Below are positions 5,433 to 5,534 of a stretch of DNA of 5,534 nucleotides, piece by piece; the stretch's first letter is position 1, and each line of letters opens with the position of its first letter. Made by a program: the position numbers and the translations under genes. Source of the DNA: CALVJJ01 sp045538425 (GTDB taxonomy: Bacteria; Bacillota; Clostridia; Christensenellales; UBA1242); NCBI GenBank assembly GCA_045538425.1, contig JAZSRJ010000061.1:1-5534 (forward strand), written 5' to 3'. The notes below the pieces were generated by a model, which made no database searches, had not been told where the DNA came from, and saw only the letters and a program-made list of their open reading frames with translations.

Positions 5433-5534
5433 ATGCCAACAATTGCTCAATTGGTTAAGAAGGGTAGAAAAAGAACTGTTGAAAAATCAGACGTTCCTAT
5501 TCTTGATAAAAACCCACAAAAAAGAGGTGTTTGT
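5433..5534 (+). CDS. rpsL: 30S ribosomal protein S12, N-terminal part (partial)
   Basis: The first 34 residues, MPTIAQLVKKGRKR...NPQKRGVC, are an unmistakable S12 start; the gene runs off the window. S12 sits at the decoding centre of the small ribosomal subunit, contacts 16S rRNA and the tRNA-mRNA pair, and is the classic site of streptomycin-resistance mutations, which lie further on and cannot be seen here. Between the start and PQKRGVC the protein is short, without the insertion of about 13 residues seen in Bacillus-type S12, so it resembles clostridial and Gram-negative forms. It is normally the first gene of the str operon (rpsL-rpsG-fusA-tuf). The start is fixed by the ribosome binding site at 5419-5426. 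Confidence 0.98.
   Translation, partial: MPTIAQLVKKGRKRTVEKSDVPILDKNPQKRGVC

Noticed and set aside
1..5534. tRNA or rRNA genes, CRISPR arrays, insertion sequences, phage attachment sites
   Set aside because: No cloverleaf, no regularly spaced repeats, no transposase-like frames and no long terminal inverted repeats were seen on either strand.

Overview
The window is a stretch of the RNA polymerase / ribosomal protein gene cluster of a low-GC Gram-positive bacterium (Bacillota). It runs from the 3' end of rpoB through all of rpoC (1200 codons), then two small genes, and ends in the first 34 codons of rpsL. The standard genetic code is in use: rpoC reads TGG for Trp, and the stops are TAG and TAA, so this is not a UGA=Trp mollicute. 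The S12 start lacks the roughly 13-residue insertion that Bacillus-type S12 carries before PQKRGVC. Together with the RpoC sequence, this leans towards a Clostridia-like lineage rather than Bacilli. The genus cannot be determined from the sequence alone.

Layout. (1) 1-3974: rpoB tail and rpoC are tightly coupled; the rpoC ribosome binding site overlaps the rpoB stop codon. The pair ends at a clear intrinsic terminator (3981-4019). (2) 4020-5170: two small genes occupy the space between the rpoBC and str (rpsL...) operons, where many Bacillota have a small L7Ae-family gene. The first has a strong sigma-A promoter (4047-4075) and encodes a 100-residue HicB-like protein without a DNA-binding domain and without a HicA partner. 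The second has its own promoter (4489-4517), overlapped by an 8-bp inverted repeat, and an ideal ribosome binding site. It encodes a 201-residue cytoplasmic protein that I do not recognise. It ends in a perfect hairpin terminator that contains its own stop codon. (3) 5171-5432: a near-consensus promoter (5227-5255) starts an rpsL transcript with a leader of about 170 nt. The leader can form several long stems, two of which cross each other (a pseudoknot), plus a separate long hairpin just before the ribosome binding site. It has no uridine tract, so control of translation initiation is more likely than attenuation. (4) 5433-5534: start of rpsL.

How it works together: rpoB and rpoC encode the two large catalytic subunits of RNA polymerase, and rpsL encodes the decoding-centre protein S12. 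The terminators and three separate promoters divide the region into independent units, so rpsL is probably not expressed by read-through from rpoC. The most unusual parts are the structured rpsL leader and the two accessory genes lodged between universal housekeeping operons.
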